64,000 bases of DNA from Novosphingobium colocasiae (GTDB lineage Bacteria; Pseudomonadota; Alphaproteobacteria; Sphingomonadales; Sphingomonadaceae): positions 1 through 64,000 of the forward strand of contig NZ_BMZA01000015.1 of NCBI RefSeq assembly GCF_014652555.1. The letters are read 5' to 3'. Position numbers and translations under genes: made by a program. Shown piece by piece: positions 34,571 through 44,071 of this stretch. Each line of letters starts with the position of its first letter. The stretch's first letter is position 1. The notes beneath the pieces are model-generated. The model saw nothing but the letters and a program-made list of their open reading frames with translations. It was not told where the DNA came from and ran no database searches.

Positions 34571-35038
34571 TCAGATTTCGAGCGGTACGCCCGGCAGGCT
34601 CTTGGCGGTGCGGATCGTCAGCGAGGTCTTCACGCTGTCCACGTTCGGCGCGGAGGTCAGCTTGCCGGTCAGGAATTCCTGGAAGCTTTGCAGATCGCGC
34701 GAGACGATCTTGAGGATGAAGTCGATCTCGCCGTTCAGCATGTGGCATTCACGCACTTCGGGCAGGGTGTTCATGTGCCCTTCGAATTCGCGCAGCGCCT
34801 CTTCCGCCTGGCTCTTGAGGCTGACCAGCGCGAACACGGTGATGGTGAATCCCAGCTTCGAAGGGTTGAGATCGGCGTGATAGCCGCGAATGATCCCTTC
34901 TTCCTCCAAGCTGCGCACCCGGCGCAGGCACGGCGGCGCGGTCAGCCCGACGCGGTTCGCCAGCTCGACGTTAGTGATCCGGCCTTCATCCTGAAGTTCG
35001 GCCAGAAGCTTGCGATCGATGGCGTCGAGATTGATCAT
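34571..35038 (-). CDS. Lrp/AsnC-family transcriptional regulator
   Basis: The 155-residue regulator has an N-terminal winged helix (LDAIDRKLLAELQDEGRITN, VELANRVGLTAPPCLRRVRS) and a C-terminal ligand-sensing RAM domain (YHADLNPSKLGFTITVFALV, VRECHMLNGEIDFILKIVSR). These proteins form octamers that respond to amino acids. MINLDAIDRKLL is the conserved start, so ATG at 35038 is used. It is convergent with aroQ, and its target is unknown. The upstream spacer toward the kinase gene is AT-rich. Confidence 0.93.
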   Translation of the reverse strand: MINLDAIDRKLLAELQDEGRITNVELANRVGLTAPPCLRRVRSLEEEGIIRGYHADLNPSKLGFTITVFALVSLKSQAEEALREFEGHMNTLPEVRECHMLNGEIDFILKIVSRDLQSFQEFLTGKLTSAPNVDSVKTSLTIRTAKSLPGVPLEI

Positions 35039-35383
35039 GCGGTCCTGTCCTGGCGCGAAAACACGGCAACGGGTACGACTGCGACCGGACGATTCCGGCG
35101 CGGCTTGCGCAGCCAATGCAATTTCCACATCATAAATTCCAGATGCTCTGTAATTTTATTGTTCCTTAGCGTAATTGTCCCGCTTTGCAACGCCCCGAAC
35201 CAATCGCTTTTCCTATCGAAGGTTACCGCTACCATTCCCTTGCCGACCCGCGACGCGCCCTTAGGGGGAATTTAAAGGTCAGCTTGCATGACGATGCGCG
35301 CTTCCGGATAGCTGGGCCCCCGGAACCGCACAGTGAGCCCCGGTTCTCGGCCGGACGGGGCACACCGGGCTCGCGGAGCAGGA
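35039..35383. other. 345-base divergent spacer between Lrp and kinase genes
   Basis: The first 140 bases are unusually AT-rich for this window (e.g. CTGTAATTTTATTGTTCCTT) and should hold the promoters of both genes; the rest is GC-rich. I see no clean -35/-10 pair and no strong palindrome. Confidence 0.5.
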
Positions 35384-37219
35384 ATGCATTTCGACGATCG
35401 TCTTGCCACCGTGCTGGCCCTGCCCGTTTCGGGCACGGCTTTGGCGCGGATCCAGTACCGGCAGCTCGTCGACATCCTCGGCCGCGCGCGCCCGGCGGCG
35501 GACTTCGGTCCGCTGCACGAAGAGGGGCTGATCCGGCTACTGCAACTGGCCGAGCAGATCCCGGCGAGCGAGCGCGCCCGCATGGTCGGCGATGCGGATC
35601 GCCCGATCGCCAACCCGCGCCTGCTGGCGCTGCTGGCCGAAGCCGAACCGCAAGTCGCCACATCCGCCATCGCCGCCGCCCGGCTTGACGAAGAGGCGTG
35701 GCTGGCGCTGATCCCCGCCCTCCCCGTGCGCGCGCGCGGTATTGTACGTCACCGCCGCGACCTGGGCCCGCGCGTGGATGCGCTGCTGGAACGGCTGGGC
35801 GTGCGCGACCGGGCGCTGCCCCCGGTTGTGGAGGCCACCGCCGCGCAGCACTCTGCGCCGGTGGACGATATCGACGCCTTCCTGCTCGATTGCGTGGCGC
35901 GCGAAGACGCGCTTGACCAGGCCAAGGCGCAGGCGGCGGCGCAGGAAATCACCCGACCACTGGCTCCTGCGCCGGTGGTCCCCTTGCGCGGCAAAAACGG
36001 CAGCAACGACAACCGTCGCACCGCCGATGCCGGCATCGGCGCCATTGTCCGCCGGATCGAGGAATTCCGCCGCGCCCGCGAAAGCGGCAACCACGCGGCG
36101 CACAGTGCGGACGCGCCGTTCCTGCCGCTGGGCGATCTGGTTCACGAGGTGCCGCGCGGCGCGGTATCGGTCGATTTCGCCACCGATGCCGAAGGGCGCA
36201 TCACCTGGGTCGACGGCCCGCTGGCCTCGGCGCTGGTCGGGTTCAGCCTGTCCGGCGCAGCGGACCGCGATGGCGAGGAGGCAGATGCCGCCGCGCCGCC
36301 CCCGCTGGTCAGCCAGTTGCGCGCGCGCCAGCCGCTGCGCGCTGCGCCGCTGGCCTTCGAAGGCGCGCCGGCGATCAGTGGCGAATGGCTGGCCGACGCG
36401 GTCGCCCGCTTCGATCCGGTCAGCGGGCGCTTCACCGGCTATTGCGGCCGTTTGCGGCGGCCGCTGCGGATCGCCCCCGTCGCCGCCCAGCCCTCTGCCG
36501 ATCAGGCTGCCGCCGACAACATGCGGCAGATCCTGCACGAGCTGAAGAATCCCGCCAACGCAATCCAGGTGGCGGCCGAGATCATCCAGCAGCAGCTTTA
36601 CGGCCCTGCCCCGCACGAATACCGGGCGCTGGCCGCCGCTATCGCAGGCGATGTCGCGCAGATCCTGGCGGGGTTCGACGAGCTGGACCGGCTGGTCAAA
36701 CTGGAATCCGGCGTGATGGCCCCCGGCGCGGGCGAATGCGACCTGGCGCTGATCCTGACCCAGACCGTCAGCCGCCTGCAGGCGTGGACCGCGCCGCGCC
36801 GCAGCGGCTTCGTCCAGCAGGCCCAGGCCGCATCGCTGCCGATCCGGCTCGATTGCCAGGAAGCAGAACGGATGATCTGGCGGCTTCTGGCCGCGCTGGC
36901 GGGATCGACCGCGCCGGATGAGCAACTGGCGCTGCGCTGGTGGGCTGATAGCGCGCAGGTGCGGGTCGAGATGGAACTGCCCGCCGCGCTGGCGGGTTAT
37001 GTCGGGGATGATCTGTTCGCCATCCCCGCAGGCGAGCGCGGCAGCGCGCTGTCCGCCGGCAGCTTCGGCATCGGCTTCACCCTGCGCCTGGCCGCAGCCG
37101 AAGCCCGTGCCGCAGGCGGCACGCTGATGCACGAAGGTGGCGTCCTGCGGCTGGACCTGCCCGGGTTGACCGGACCGGCATCAAGCCATAGCAACAACCT
37201 ACAGAGCCGCGTCGGCTGA
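35384..37219 (+). CDS. Cytoplasmic sensor histidine kinase with degenerate ATPase end
   Basis: The 611-residue protein has no membrane helix. Residues ~1-160 are helical repeats weakly like DUF2336, ~225-365 a PAS-like sensor region (VSVDFATDAEGRITWVDGPL), and the phosphoacceptor H-box is MRQILHELKNPANAIQVAAE at ~380. The following catalytic part is unusual: the N-box is not recognisable and DxGxG (G1) is absent, while GSFGIGFTLRLAAAEARAAG resembles the G2 stretch. It may be a poor kinase or a phosphotransfer protein. ATG at 35384 follows GGAGCAGGA. The deacetylase-like gene lies 49 bases downstream. Confidence 0.75.
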   Translation: MHFDDRLATVLALPVSGTALARIQYRQLVDILGRARPAADFGPLHEEGLIRLLQLAEQIPASERARMVGDADRPIANPRLLALLAEAEPQVATSAIAAARLDEEAWLALIPALPVRARGIVRHRRDLGPRVDALLERLGVRDRALPPVVEATAAQHSAPVDDIDAFLLDCVAREDALDQAKAQAAAQEITRPLAPAPVVPLRGKNGSNDNRRTADAGIGAIVRRIEEFRRARESGNHAAHSADAPFLPLGDLVHEVPRGAVSVDFATDAEGRITWVDGPLASALVGFSLSGAADRDGEEADAAAPPPLVSQLRARQPLRAAPLAFEGAPAISGEWLADAVARFDPVSGRFTGYCGRLRRPLRIAPVAAQPSADQAAADNMRQILHELKNPANAIQVAAEIIQQQLYGPAPHEYRALAAAIAGDVAQILAGFDELDRLVKLESGVMAPGAGECDLALILTQTVSRLQAWTAPRRSGFVQQAQAASLPIRLDCQEAERMIWRLLAALAGSTAPDEQLALRWWADSAQVRVEMELPAALAGYVGDDLFAIPAGERGSALSAGSFGIGFTLRLAAAEARAAGGTLMHEGGVLRLDLPGLTGPASSHSNNLQSRVG

Positions 37220-37268
37220 CGGACCCCCCAGTCGGTACAGGACGCGCCTATGAAAGCAGTGTGTTTTT

Positions 37269-38273
37269 TTGAACCGGCCCAATATTCTCAGCGTTCCCGA
37301 CAAAAGCAACCGCGCGCGCTTTCGCGACGGGTTCGGCCAGCGGTTCATCGTGACGGTGGATACCGAGGAGGAGTTCGACTGGAACGCCCCGCTCGACCGC
37401 GAACGCCACACCATCGTTACTGTCCCGGCGCTGCGCAAGTTCCAGCAGTTCTGCGAGGGCTTCGGCGTGGTGCCGTCCTATCTGGTCGATTTTCCCATCG
37501 CCAGTTCCAGCTTTGCGCGCGAGGCGATCGGCGCGGCGGTGCTGGCCGGGCGGGCCGAGATCGGGGTCCAGTTGCATCCCTGGGTCAGCCCGCCGTTCGA
37601 AGAGGACGTGACCGAATTCAACAGCTTTGCCGGTAACCTTCCCTACGAGCTTGAACGCGAGAAATTCCGCCGCCTGCGCGACCGGATCGAACAGACGTTC
37701 GAAACCGCACCGCTGATCTATCGCGCCGGGCGCTATGGCCTTGGCCCCAACACGGCCGCCATTCTTTCCGAATTCGGCATCGCGGTGGATACTTCGGTCC
37801 GGGCCCGGTTCGATTACAGCAGCACCGGCGGCCCGAACTACCGCGAACATCCGCTCGAACCCTATTGGGTCGGGCCGGACCAGCGGCTGCTCGAACTGCC
37901 GCTGACCTCGGTCTACTGGGGGCCGCTACGGCGGATCGGCAATGTCATCTATCCGCTGCTGTGGCGGGCCCCGGCGCTGCGCGGCGTGCTGGCCCGCGCC
38001 GGCCTGCTCGAACGCATTCCGCTGACCCCTGAGGGCGTCACCTCGGCAGAGGCGCTGCGCGGCGTCGATATCGCCGTGGACGATGGCCTGCCGATCCTCG
38101 TGTTCTCGTTCCACAGTCCGTCGCTCGCCCCCGGCCACACGCCATACGTTCGCAACGACGACGATCTCGACGCGCTGTACGACTGGTGGCGCGCGCTGTT
38201 CACGCACCTGGCGGCGCGCGGTGTACGGCCTACCAGCGTATCCGATATCATGGCCAGCGTGGAGCTTGCCTAG
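37269..38273 (+). CDS. Polysaccharide-deacetylase-like (WalW-type) protein
   Basis: About 334 residues with a NodB-like fold: FIVTVDTEEEFDWNAPLDRE carries the first Asp/Glu metal site, GVQLHPWVSPPFEEDV the His motif, and LVFSFHSPSLAPGHTPYVRN the C-terminal His. Such proteins act on N-acetylated sugar polymers or are inactive relatives; the substrate is unknown. The nominal start is a TTG at 37269 inside a run of seven T. An ATG at 37250, with AGGAC before it, opens the frame MKAVCFFEP that would enter the deacetylase frame if the T run were one base longer. The true start is therefore uncertain. Confidence 0.78.
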   Translation: MNRPNILSVPDKSNRARFRDGFGQRFIVTVDTEEEFDWNAPLDRERHTIVTVPALRKFQQFCEGFGVVPSYLVDFPIASSSFAREAIGAAVLAGRAEIGVQLHPWVSPPFEEDVTEFNSFAGNLPYELEREKFRRLRDRIEQTFETAPLIYRAGRYGLGPNTAAILSEFGIAVDTSVRARFDYSSTGGPNYREHPLEPYWVGPDQRLLELPLTSVYWGPLRRIGNVIYPLLWRAPALRGVLARAGLLERIPLTPEGVTSAEALRGVDIAVDDGLPILVFSFHSPSLAPGHTPYVRNDDDLDALYDWWRALFTHLAARGVRPTSVSDIMASVELA

Positions 38274-38336
38274 TCGGCTTCGGCAAGCTAGGGGCGACGT
38301 GTTCTGTCCGGGCGGACCGGCAGGGCGCGGTATCGT

Positions 38337-38412
38337 GGGCCTGTAGCTCAGCGGTTAGAGCTGGCCGCTCATAACGGCTAGGTCGCGGGTTCAAATCCTG
38401 CCGGGCCCACCA
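38337..38412 (+). tRNA. tRNA-Ile2 (anticodon CAU, lysidine type)
   Basis: A complete cloverleaf: acceptor GGGCCTG/CGGGCCC, D arm GCTC..GAGC, anticodon loop CTCATAA, variable loop AGGTC, T arm GCGGG-TTCAAAT-CCTGC and an encoded CCA. The anticodon CAU fits methionine or, after lysidine modification, isoleucine. The sequence around the loop and the GGTCGC variable region resemble tRNA-Ile2 more than elongator tRNA-Met; tilS-type identity is an inference. Confidence 0.88.
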
Positions 38413-38471
38413 CTGCCGCCGCCGTCGAACGGCAACCGACACGCACCGGACCCGTCCGGTGCCCAAAGGGT

Positions 38472-38551
<80 letters not shown>

Positions 38552-38613
38552 TTCAGGAAATCGAGAATTCGCGGCTGAGCGGACATCGGTCCGCCGGAAC
38601 AACAGCCGACGGC

Positions 38614-39447
38614 TCAGGCTTTCAGCCGCCCGGCATGCCATACGACATGCTCGGCCATGAAGGTGGAGATGAAATAGTAGGAGTGGTCATAGCCGTCCTG
38701 CATGCGGATCGTGGCCGGCTGGCCGGCGCGGGAGCAGGCATCCTGCAGCAGCGGCGTTTTCAACTGTTCCTCCAGGAACGTGTCGGCCGTGCCCTGATCC
38801 ACCAGCAGATCGGGCAGGCGCGCGCCGTCCTCGATCAGCGCGCAGGCATCGTATTCGCGCCAGGCGGCGCGATCGGGGCCGATGTAGCCGGTCAGCGCCT
38901 TGGCGCCCCAGGGGCAGTTCAGCGGCGAGACGATCGGCGAAAAGGCACTGACCGAGCGGAAGCGGCCGGGGTTGCGCAACGCGATCGTCAGCGCACCGTG
39001 CCCGCCCATCGAATGCCCGGTGATGCCCTGCCGCGCCATATCGGCAGGAAATTGCTGCGCGACCAATGCCGACAGTTCAGTCTCGATGTAGCTGCGCATG
39101 CGGTAGTTGGCCGCCCAGGGTTGCTGCGTCGCATCGACATAGAACCCTGCCCCCTTGCCGAAATCATACCCTTCGTCGTCCGGCACATCATCACCGCGCG
39201 GGCTGGTGTCCGGCGCGACAAAGATGACGCCATGCTCCGCGCAGGCCGCGCGGAATTCGCCCTTCTCGGTGACGTTGGCATGCGTGCAGGTCAGCCCCGA
39301 GAGGTACCACAGGACCGGCAGCTTCGCTCCCGGCGCGTGATCCGGCACGAAGACCGAAAAGGTCATGGGCGTGCCGGTCTCGGCCGATTGGTGCGTGTAG
39401 ACGCCCTGGGTGCCGCCGTGGCTGCGGTTGGTCGATACGATTTCCAT
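38614..39447 (-). CDS. fghA: S-formylglutathione hydrolase
   Basis: The 277-residue esterase-D-type hydrolase splits S-formylglutathione to formate and glutathione, the last step of glutathione-dependent formaldehyde oxidation. [20 protein letters not shown], the nucleophile Ser in [27 protein letters not shown] with the catalytic Asp, and [13 protein letters not shown] with the His are all present. It begins eight bases after the frmA stop, so the two enzymes of the pathway are co-transcribed. Confidence 0.97.
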   Translation of the reverse strand: MEIVSTNRSHGGTQGVYTHQSAETGTPMTFSVFVPDHAPGAKLPVLWYLSGLTCTHANVTEKGEFRAACAEHGVIFVAPDTSPRGDDVPDDEGYDFGKGAGFYVDATQQPWAANYRMRSYIETELSALVAQQFPADMARQGITGHSMGGHGALTIALRNPGRFRSVSAFSPIVSPLNCPWGAKALTGYIGPDRAAWREYDACALIEDGARLPDLLVDQGTADTFLEEQLKTPLLQDACSRAGQPATIRMQDGYDHSYYFISTFMAEHVVWHAGRLKA

Positions 39448-39455
39448 GGTACCGC

Positions 39456-40568
39456 TCAGAAAACCACCACGCTGCGGATCGACTTGCCCGCGTGCATCAG
39501 GTCAAATGCGGTGTTGATCTCTTCCAGCCCCATCACATGCGTGATCATCGGGTCGATCTCGATCTTGCCGGTCATGTACATATCGACGATCTTGGGCACG
39601 TCGGTGCGGCCCTTGGCCCCGCCGAACGCGGTGCCGCGCCAGTTGCGCCCGGTGACGAGCTGGAACGGCCGGGTGGAGATTTCCTTGCCCGCTTCGGCAA
39701 CGCCGATGATGATCGAGGTGCCCCAGCCACGATGACACGCTTCGAGCGCGGTGCGCATGACTTCGGTGTTGCCGGTGGCGTCAAAGGTGTAGTCGGCCCC
39801 GCCGTCAGTCATCTGGACGATCTTCGCGACGGTGTCCTCGCGGCTCATGCCCTTGCTGTTGAGGAATTCGGTCATGCCGAACTTGCGGCCCCATTCCTCA
39901 CGATCGGGATTGAGATCGACGCCGATGATCTTGCCCGCCCCCGCCAGCCGCGCACCCTGGATCACGTTGAGACCGATCCCGCCGAGGCCGAACACGACCA
40001 CGTTGTCACCCACCTGCACCTTGGCAGTGTTGATCACCGCGCCGACGCCGGTGGTGACCCCACAACCGATGTAGCACGAGGACTGGAACGGCGCGTCCTC
40101 GCGGATCTTCGCCACGGCGATTTCGGGCAGGACGGTGAAGTTCGAGAAGGTCGAGCAGCCCATGTAGTGGAAGATCGTCTCGCCCTTGTAGCTGAACCGG
40201 CTGGTGCCGTCGGGCATCAGCCCCTGGCCTTGCGTCGCGCGGATCGCGGTGCACAGGTTGGTCTTGCCCGAGAGGCAGCTTTTGCACTGGCGGCATTCCG
40301 GGGTGTAGAGCGGGATCACGTGATCGCCCGGCTTGACGCTGGTGACCCCGGGGCCGACCTCGCGCACGATCCCGGCACCTTCGTGGCCCAGCACGCTGGG
40401 GAAGATGCCCTCGCTGTCGAACCCGTCGAGCGTATAGGCGTCGGTGTGGCACACGCCGGTCGCCATAATCTCAACCAGCACCTCGCCCGCCTTGGGGCCT
40501 TCAAGGTCCAACTCAACGATTTCCAGGGGTTGCTTAGGAGCAAAGGCTACGGCGGCGCGGGTCTTCAT
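39456..40568 (-). CDS. frmA: S-(hydroxymethyl)glutathione dehydrogenase, class III alcohol dehydrogenase
   Basis: The 370-residue zinc enzyme oxidises S-hydroxymethylglutathione formed from formaldehyde, using NAD+. Catalytic zinc ligands lie in [19 protein letters not shown] and [15 protein letters not shown], structural zinc cysteines in [18 protein letters not shown], and the NAD fold in [39 protein letters not shown] is the standard start, so ATG at 40568 is used; GAAGGAAG precedes it. The gene is divergent from a LysR regulator across a 107-base spacer with a perfect palindrome. Confidence 0.97.
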   Translation of the reverse strand: MKTRAAVAFAPKQPLEIVELDLEGPKAGEVLVEIMATGVCHTDAYTLDGFDSEGIFPSVLGHEGAGIVREVGPGVTSVKPGDHVIPLYTPECRQCKSCLSGKTNLCTAIRATQGQGLMPDGTSRFSYKGETIFHYMGCSTFSNFTVLPEIAVAKIREDAPFQSSCYIGCGVTTGVGAVINTAKVQVGDNVVVFGLGGIGLNVIQGARLAGAGKIIGVDLNPDREEWGRKFGMTEFLNSKGMSREDTVAKIVQMTDGGADYTFDATGNTEVMRTALEACHRGWGTSIIIGVAEAGKEISTRPFQLVTGRNWRGTAFGGAKGRTDVPKIVDMYMTGKIEIDPMITHVMGLEEINTAFDLMHAGKSIRSVVVF

Positions 40569-40606
40569 GGCACTTCCTTCGTCGGCAGACACAAAATTAG
40601 CCTCCG

Positions 40607-40616
40607 TTACCGGTAA
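40607..40616. promoter_or_regulatory. Perfect palindrome in the frmA-lysR spacer, candidate operator
   Basis: TTACCGGTAA is a perfect 10-base palindrome in the middle of the divergent spacer, 39 bases from the frmA start and 60 from the LysR start. A site for the LysR protein is the simplest reading. Confidence 0.45.
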
Positions 40617-40675
40617 ACCAATGGGTGGATAAAGCGGCTATTGCAGAACGCTTTGTTTCCAAATAGGGATAATCG

Positions 40676-41560
40676 ATGCATCCGTGGGAGGGTCTCGAAG
40701 AAGCGGTCGCCATTGCCGATGCCGGCTCGTTCGTTGGCGCGGCACGATTGCTCGGCGTTTCGACATCGCACGTATCGCGAAGTGTTCTGCGCCTGGAAGA
40801 GCGGCTGAACCTGATCCTGTTCAACCGCACCACCCGGACCGTCAGCCAGACCGAAGCCGGCCGTGGCTTTATCGATCAGGCGCGAAGGCTGATCCAGGAA
40901 CGCGACGAACTGCTTGCATTCGCGGTGGGCGACGGCGAGCCGCGCGGCGAACTGCGCGTGACCTGCTCGATCGCCATGGGAGAACGCTTTGTCGCGCCGA
41001 TCCTCGGTGAATTTGCCGATCGGCATCCCGGCCTGTCGGTCGTGCTCGATCTGACCAATCGCGTCGTCGACATCATCGCCGAAGGGTACGACCTTGCGAT
41101 ACGCACCAGCCAGACCGGCGACCCGCGGCTCGCCAGCCAAGCCATTGCCAGCCGGGCGCTGATAACCGCTGCTTCCCCTGCTTACCTTACCGCACGCGCC
41201 GCGCCGCGCCGTGTAGACGATCTGGCCGGGCATGAATGCCTGGCCGGAACCACTCCCAACTGGCACTTTCTCGAACGCGGGATGCCACGCGTCGTCACAC
41301 CGCGTGGCCGCTGGCGATGCAATAGCGGAACGGCTGTGCTGGACGCTGCACTGGCCGGACGGGGCATCTGCCAACTCCCGGAATTCTACCTGCGTGCGCC
41401 AATCGCGGAAGGGCGATTGCAGGCCTTGCTTGAAGATTGCCGCGCCGAGCCCGAGCCGATCTGGCTGGTATCGCCCCTGCGGCGTCAACTCCAGCCCAAG
41501 GTGCTCCGCCTGTCGCTGCTGCTTGGCGAACGGCTGCAACCCGCCCTTTCCGGGGCCTGA
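40676..41560 (+). CDS. LysR-family transcriptional regulator
   Basis: The 294-residue protein has the N-terminal winged helix of LysR regulators (FVGAARLLGVSTSHVSRSVL, RLEERLNLILFNRTTRTVSQ) and a periplasmic-binding-protein-like sensor domain (RVTCSIAMGERFVAPILGEF, IAEGYDLAIRTSQTGD). It is divergent from frmA-fghA and is probably their regulator, with a ligand linked to formaldehyde or alcohol metabolism (inference). The ATG at 40676 follows AGGGATAATCG. Confidence 0.93.
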   Translation: MHPWEGLEEAVAIADAGSFVGAARLLGVSTSHVSRSVLRLEERLNLILFNRTTRTVSQTEAGRGFIDQARRLIQERDELLAFAVGDGEPRGELRVTCSIAMGERFVAPILGEFADRHPGLSVVLDLTNRVVDIIAEGYDLAIRTSQTGDPRLASQAIASRALITAASPAYLTARAAPRRVDDLAGHECLAGTTPNWHFLERGMPRVVTPRGRWRCNSGTAVLDAALAGRGICQLPEFYLRAPIAEGRLQALLEDCRAEPEPIWLVSPLRRQLQPKVLRLSLLLGERLQPALSGA

Positions 41561-41868
41561 AATCGCGGCGCTCATAAGTTTTACTCATGCGTTCGATATC
41601 GATGGCAGATAGCCTCAATATCCGGTGTTTCACCCTGATTTTCGGCACGAAGAAAAGGGTTGATCGTGCGGCATAATAAGCCTTACTCATCTTACCACGG
41701 ACACCGATTCATCGGGCAGTGCCGCAACACCGGGCCGAAACGCGGCTTGATAATCTGGCCTTCCGGCCAGCGGGATGATGGTGCCGAATGCCCTTCTAGG
41801 GGAGGCTCCTTCTTGTGCACGCTGCGGTGCGTGCCCGCGTCGGCAGGCTCGCAAGGGGGACGACAACG
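41561..41868. promoter_or_regulatory. Leader of the PQQ dehydrogenase with paired 15-base repeats
   Basis: Two direct repeats, ATAAGTTTTACTCAT (41574-41588) and ATAAGCCTTACTCAT (41676-41690), differ at two positions and lie 102 bases apart. A perfect hairpin CTGGCC-TTCC-GGCCAG is at 41755-41770. The repeats are likely protein-binding sites governing the dehydrogenase gene; there is no coding frame of note. Confidence 0.5.
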
Positions 41869-43992
41869 GTGAACAGCAGCGCTCGCGCTTACCGGAAATA
41901 TCACGCGCTCGGCATGCCGCTGCTGGTCGCGGTGTTGGCGGTCGCTCTTGCCGGATGCCAGAAATCGCCGGGCGCGGCCAATGCCGAAAGCGTGGCTCCG
42001 ATGGACGGCGCGTTGTTTGCGCAGGACCCGGCGAACTGGACGGTCCATGGCGGCAACCATGCCGAGCAGCGCTTTTCTCCGCTGACCGAGATCAACGGCG
42101 ATACCGTCGCGGATCTAGGCCTTGCTTGGACCGTCGAGCTCGATACCGCGCGCGGGCAGGAAACGACGCCACTGGTGATCGACGGGATCATCTATCTCTC
42201 CACCGCCTGGTCCAAGGTCGTCGCGATCGACGGAGCCAGCGGAAAGGTGCTGTGGCAGTTCGACCCGCAGGTTGCAGGAGCGAAGGGGCGCGACGGCTGC
42301 TGCGACGTGGTCAATCGCGGGATCGCCTACCGTGACGGGCGGCTATTCCTTGGCGCGTTCGACGGCCGGCTGATCGCGATCGACGCCAAGTCCGGCTCCA
42401 AGGTCTGGGAGGTGCAAACAACCGACACCAGCAAACCCTATACGATCACCGGTGCCCCGCGCCTTGCCGGCAACCTTGTGCTGATCGGCAACGGCGGCGC
42501 GGAACTGGGCGTGCGCGGCTACGTGTCGGCTTACGATGCCGGCACGGGCAAGCTGGCATGGCGGTTCTACACCGTGCCGCGGCCTGACGGGAAACCCGAT
42601 GGCGCGGCATCGGATGCGGTGCTGGCCGCGAAAGCGAATGCGACCTGGTTTGACGGCGCATGGAAGCAGACCGGCGGCGGCGGCACGGTGTGGGATGCCA
42701 TCGTCTATGACCCGGAGCTGGATCAGGTGCTGATCGGGGTGGGCAACGGCACGCCATGGAACCATACGCTGCGATCGGGCGGCAGGGGCGACAACCTGTT
42801 CCTCTCATCGATCGTCGCGCTGGATGCAAAGACCGGCGCGTACCGCTGGCACTATCAGGTCAATCCCGGCGAAAGCTGGGATTACACCGCCACCCAGCCG
42901 ATCATGCTTGCGAACCTCAGGATCGGCGGCAAGGTCCGCAAGGTCGCGATGCAGGCCCCCAAGAACGGGTTCTTCTATGTGGTGGACCGGAGCAACGGCC
43001 GGCTGATTTCGGCGCGCAATTTCGTGCCGGTGAACTGGGCGACGGGGATCGATCTCAAGTCCGGCCGCCCGATCGAGACCAGGGCCGCACGCTATGGCCC
43101 GGAAGGTTCGCTGCTGCTCCCTTCCGCCTTTGGCGCGCACAACTGGTATCCGATGGCGTTCAGCCCGGCGACCGGCCTCGTCTATTTCCCGGCGCAGGAA
43201 GTGCCGATGATCTATGCGCAAGAGCACGGCTTTGTAGCGCGCCCGCATGCCTTTAACCTGGGCACATATTCGGAAAAGAACATCCTGCCCGCCGATCCGG
43301 CGGCGATGGCCAGGCTGCGCGCGGGCCTCAAGGGGGCGCTGATCGCCTGGGACCCGGTGCAGCAAAAGCAGGTGTGGCGCGCCGAGCAGCCGGGGCCGGC
43401 CTCGGGCGGAGCGCTGGCGACGGCGGGCGGGCTGGTCTTCGAGGGCAATATCACCGGCACCTTCAAGGCGTTCGACGCGCGGTCGGGCCAGACCCGCTGG
43501 CAATTCAAGGCGCAGACCGCCGTCCAGGGCAGCCCGGTTTCCTATGCGGTGGGCGGGCACCAGTACGTGCTTGTCGTCAGCGGCTATGGCGGCGGCTACG
43601 GGCTTTCGACGCCGCTGGGTGACGGCACCCGGCATCGACCCAACGGCCGCGTGCTGGCCTTTCGGCTGGACGGCAAGGAAACCCTCCCGGCCCTGCCCGA
43701 GGAAGCGCTGGCCCCGTTCACCCCGGTGGCCGACGCCTTCACCCCGGCGCAGGCGGAAGCCGGCCGTCGCGGTTTCGAGACCACCTGCGCCTGGTGTCAT
43801 GGATCGGGTGCGCAATCGAGCGGGGTGGCCCCGGACCTGCGCCGATCGCCGCTGCTGGCAGACAGCCAGGCGTGGCGCGCGGTGGTGATCGACGGCGCGC
43901 TGGCCGACCAGGGCATGGCGGGCTTTCCCGACCTGTTCTCTCCCGCCGATGCCGAGGCGCTGCGCGCCTATGTAGCCAGCCGGACGCGGTGA
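41869..43992 (+). CDS. PQQ-dependent alcohol dehydrogenase with cytochrome c domain, lipoprotein
   Basis: The 707-residue quinohaemoprotein oxidises alcohols in the periplasm. A lipoprotein signal (LLVAVLAVALAGC) is followed by an eight-bladed propeller with GGNHAEQRFSPLTEINGDTV, the vicinal Cys pair in KGRDGCCDVVNRG, and repeated W-motif blades. The C-terminal cytochrome c domain has CAWCHGSGAQ. In this family PQQ and calcium sit at the blade centre and electrons pass to the haem. Start GTG at 41869 gives a normal signal; GTG at 41815, behind GGGGAGG, is possible. Formaldehyde oxidation genes are next door, though separated by the LysR gene. Confidence 0.92.
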   Translation: MNSSARAYRKYHALGMPLLVAVLAVALAGCQKSPGAANAESVAPMDGALFAQDPANWTVHGGNHAEQRFSPLTEINGDTVADLGLAWTVELDTARGQETTPLVIDGIIYLSTAWSKVVAIDGASGKVLWQFDPQVAGAKGRDGCCDVVNRGIAYRDGRLFLGAFDGRLIAIDAKSGSKVWEVQTTDTSKPYTITGAPRLAGNLVLIGNGGAELGVRGYVSAYDAGTGKLAWRFYTVPRPDGKPDGAASDAVLAAKANATWFDGAWKQTGGGGTVWDAIVYDPELDQVLIGVGNGTPWNHTLRSGGRGDNLFLSSIVALDAKTGAYRWHYQVNPGESWDYTATQPIMLANLRIGGKVRKVAMQAPKNGFFYVVDRSNGRLISARNFVPVNWATGIDLKSGRPIETRAARYGPEGSLLLPSAFGAHNWYPMAFSPATGLVYFPAQEVPMIYAQEHGFVARPHAFNLGTYSEKNILPADPAAMARLRAGLKGALIAWDPVQQKQVWRAEQPGPASGGALATAGGLVFEGNITGTFKAFDARSGQTRWQFKAQTAVQGSPVSYAVGGHQYVLVVSGYGGGYGLSTPLGDGTRHRPNGRVLAFRLDGKETLPALPEEALAPFTPVADAFTPAQAEAGRRGFETTCAWCHGSGAQSSGVAPDLRRSPLLADSQAWRAVVIDGALADQGMAGFPDLFSPADAEALRAYVASRTR

Positions 43993-44071
43993 ACTGGTCA
44001 GCGCGCCCCCGGTTCGCTAGGAGGAGGCTGGCATGCTCCGGCATGGGCCTTTGAAGATCCGGGGAAACCGC

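Noticed and set aside
35537-37132. 531-codon frame antisense to the histidine kinase gene
   Set aside because: Composition typical of antisense shadow, no start signal, no family resemblance.
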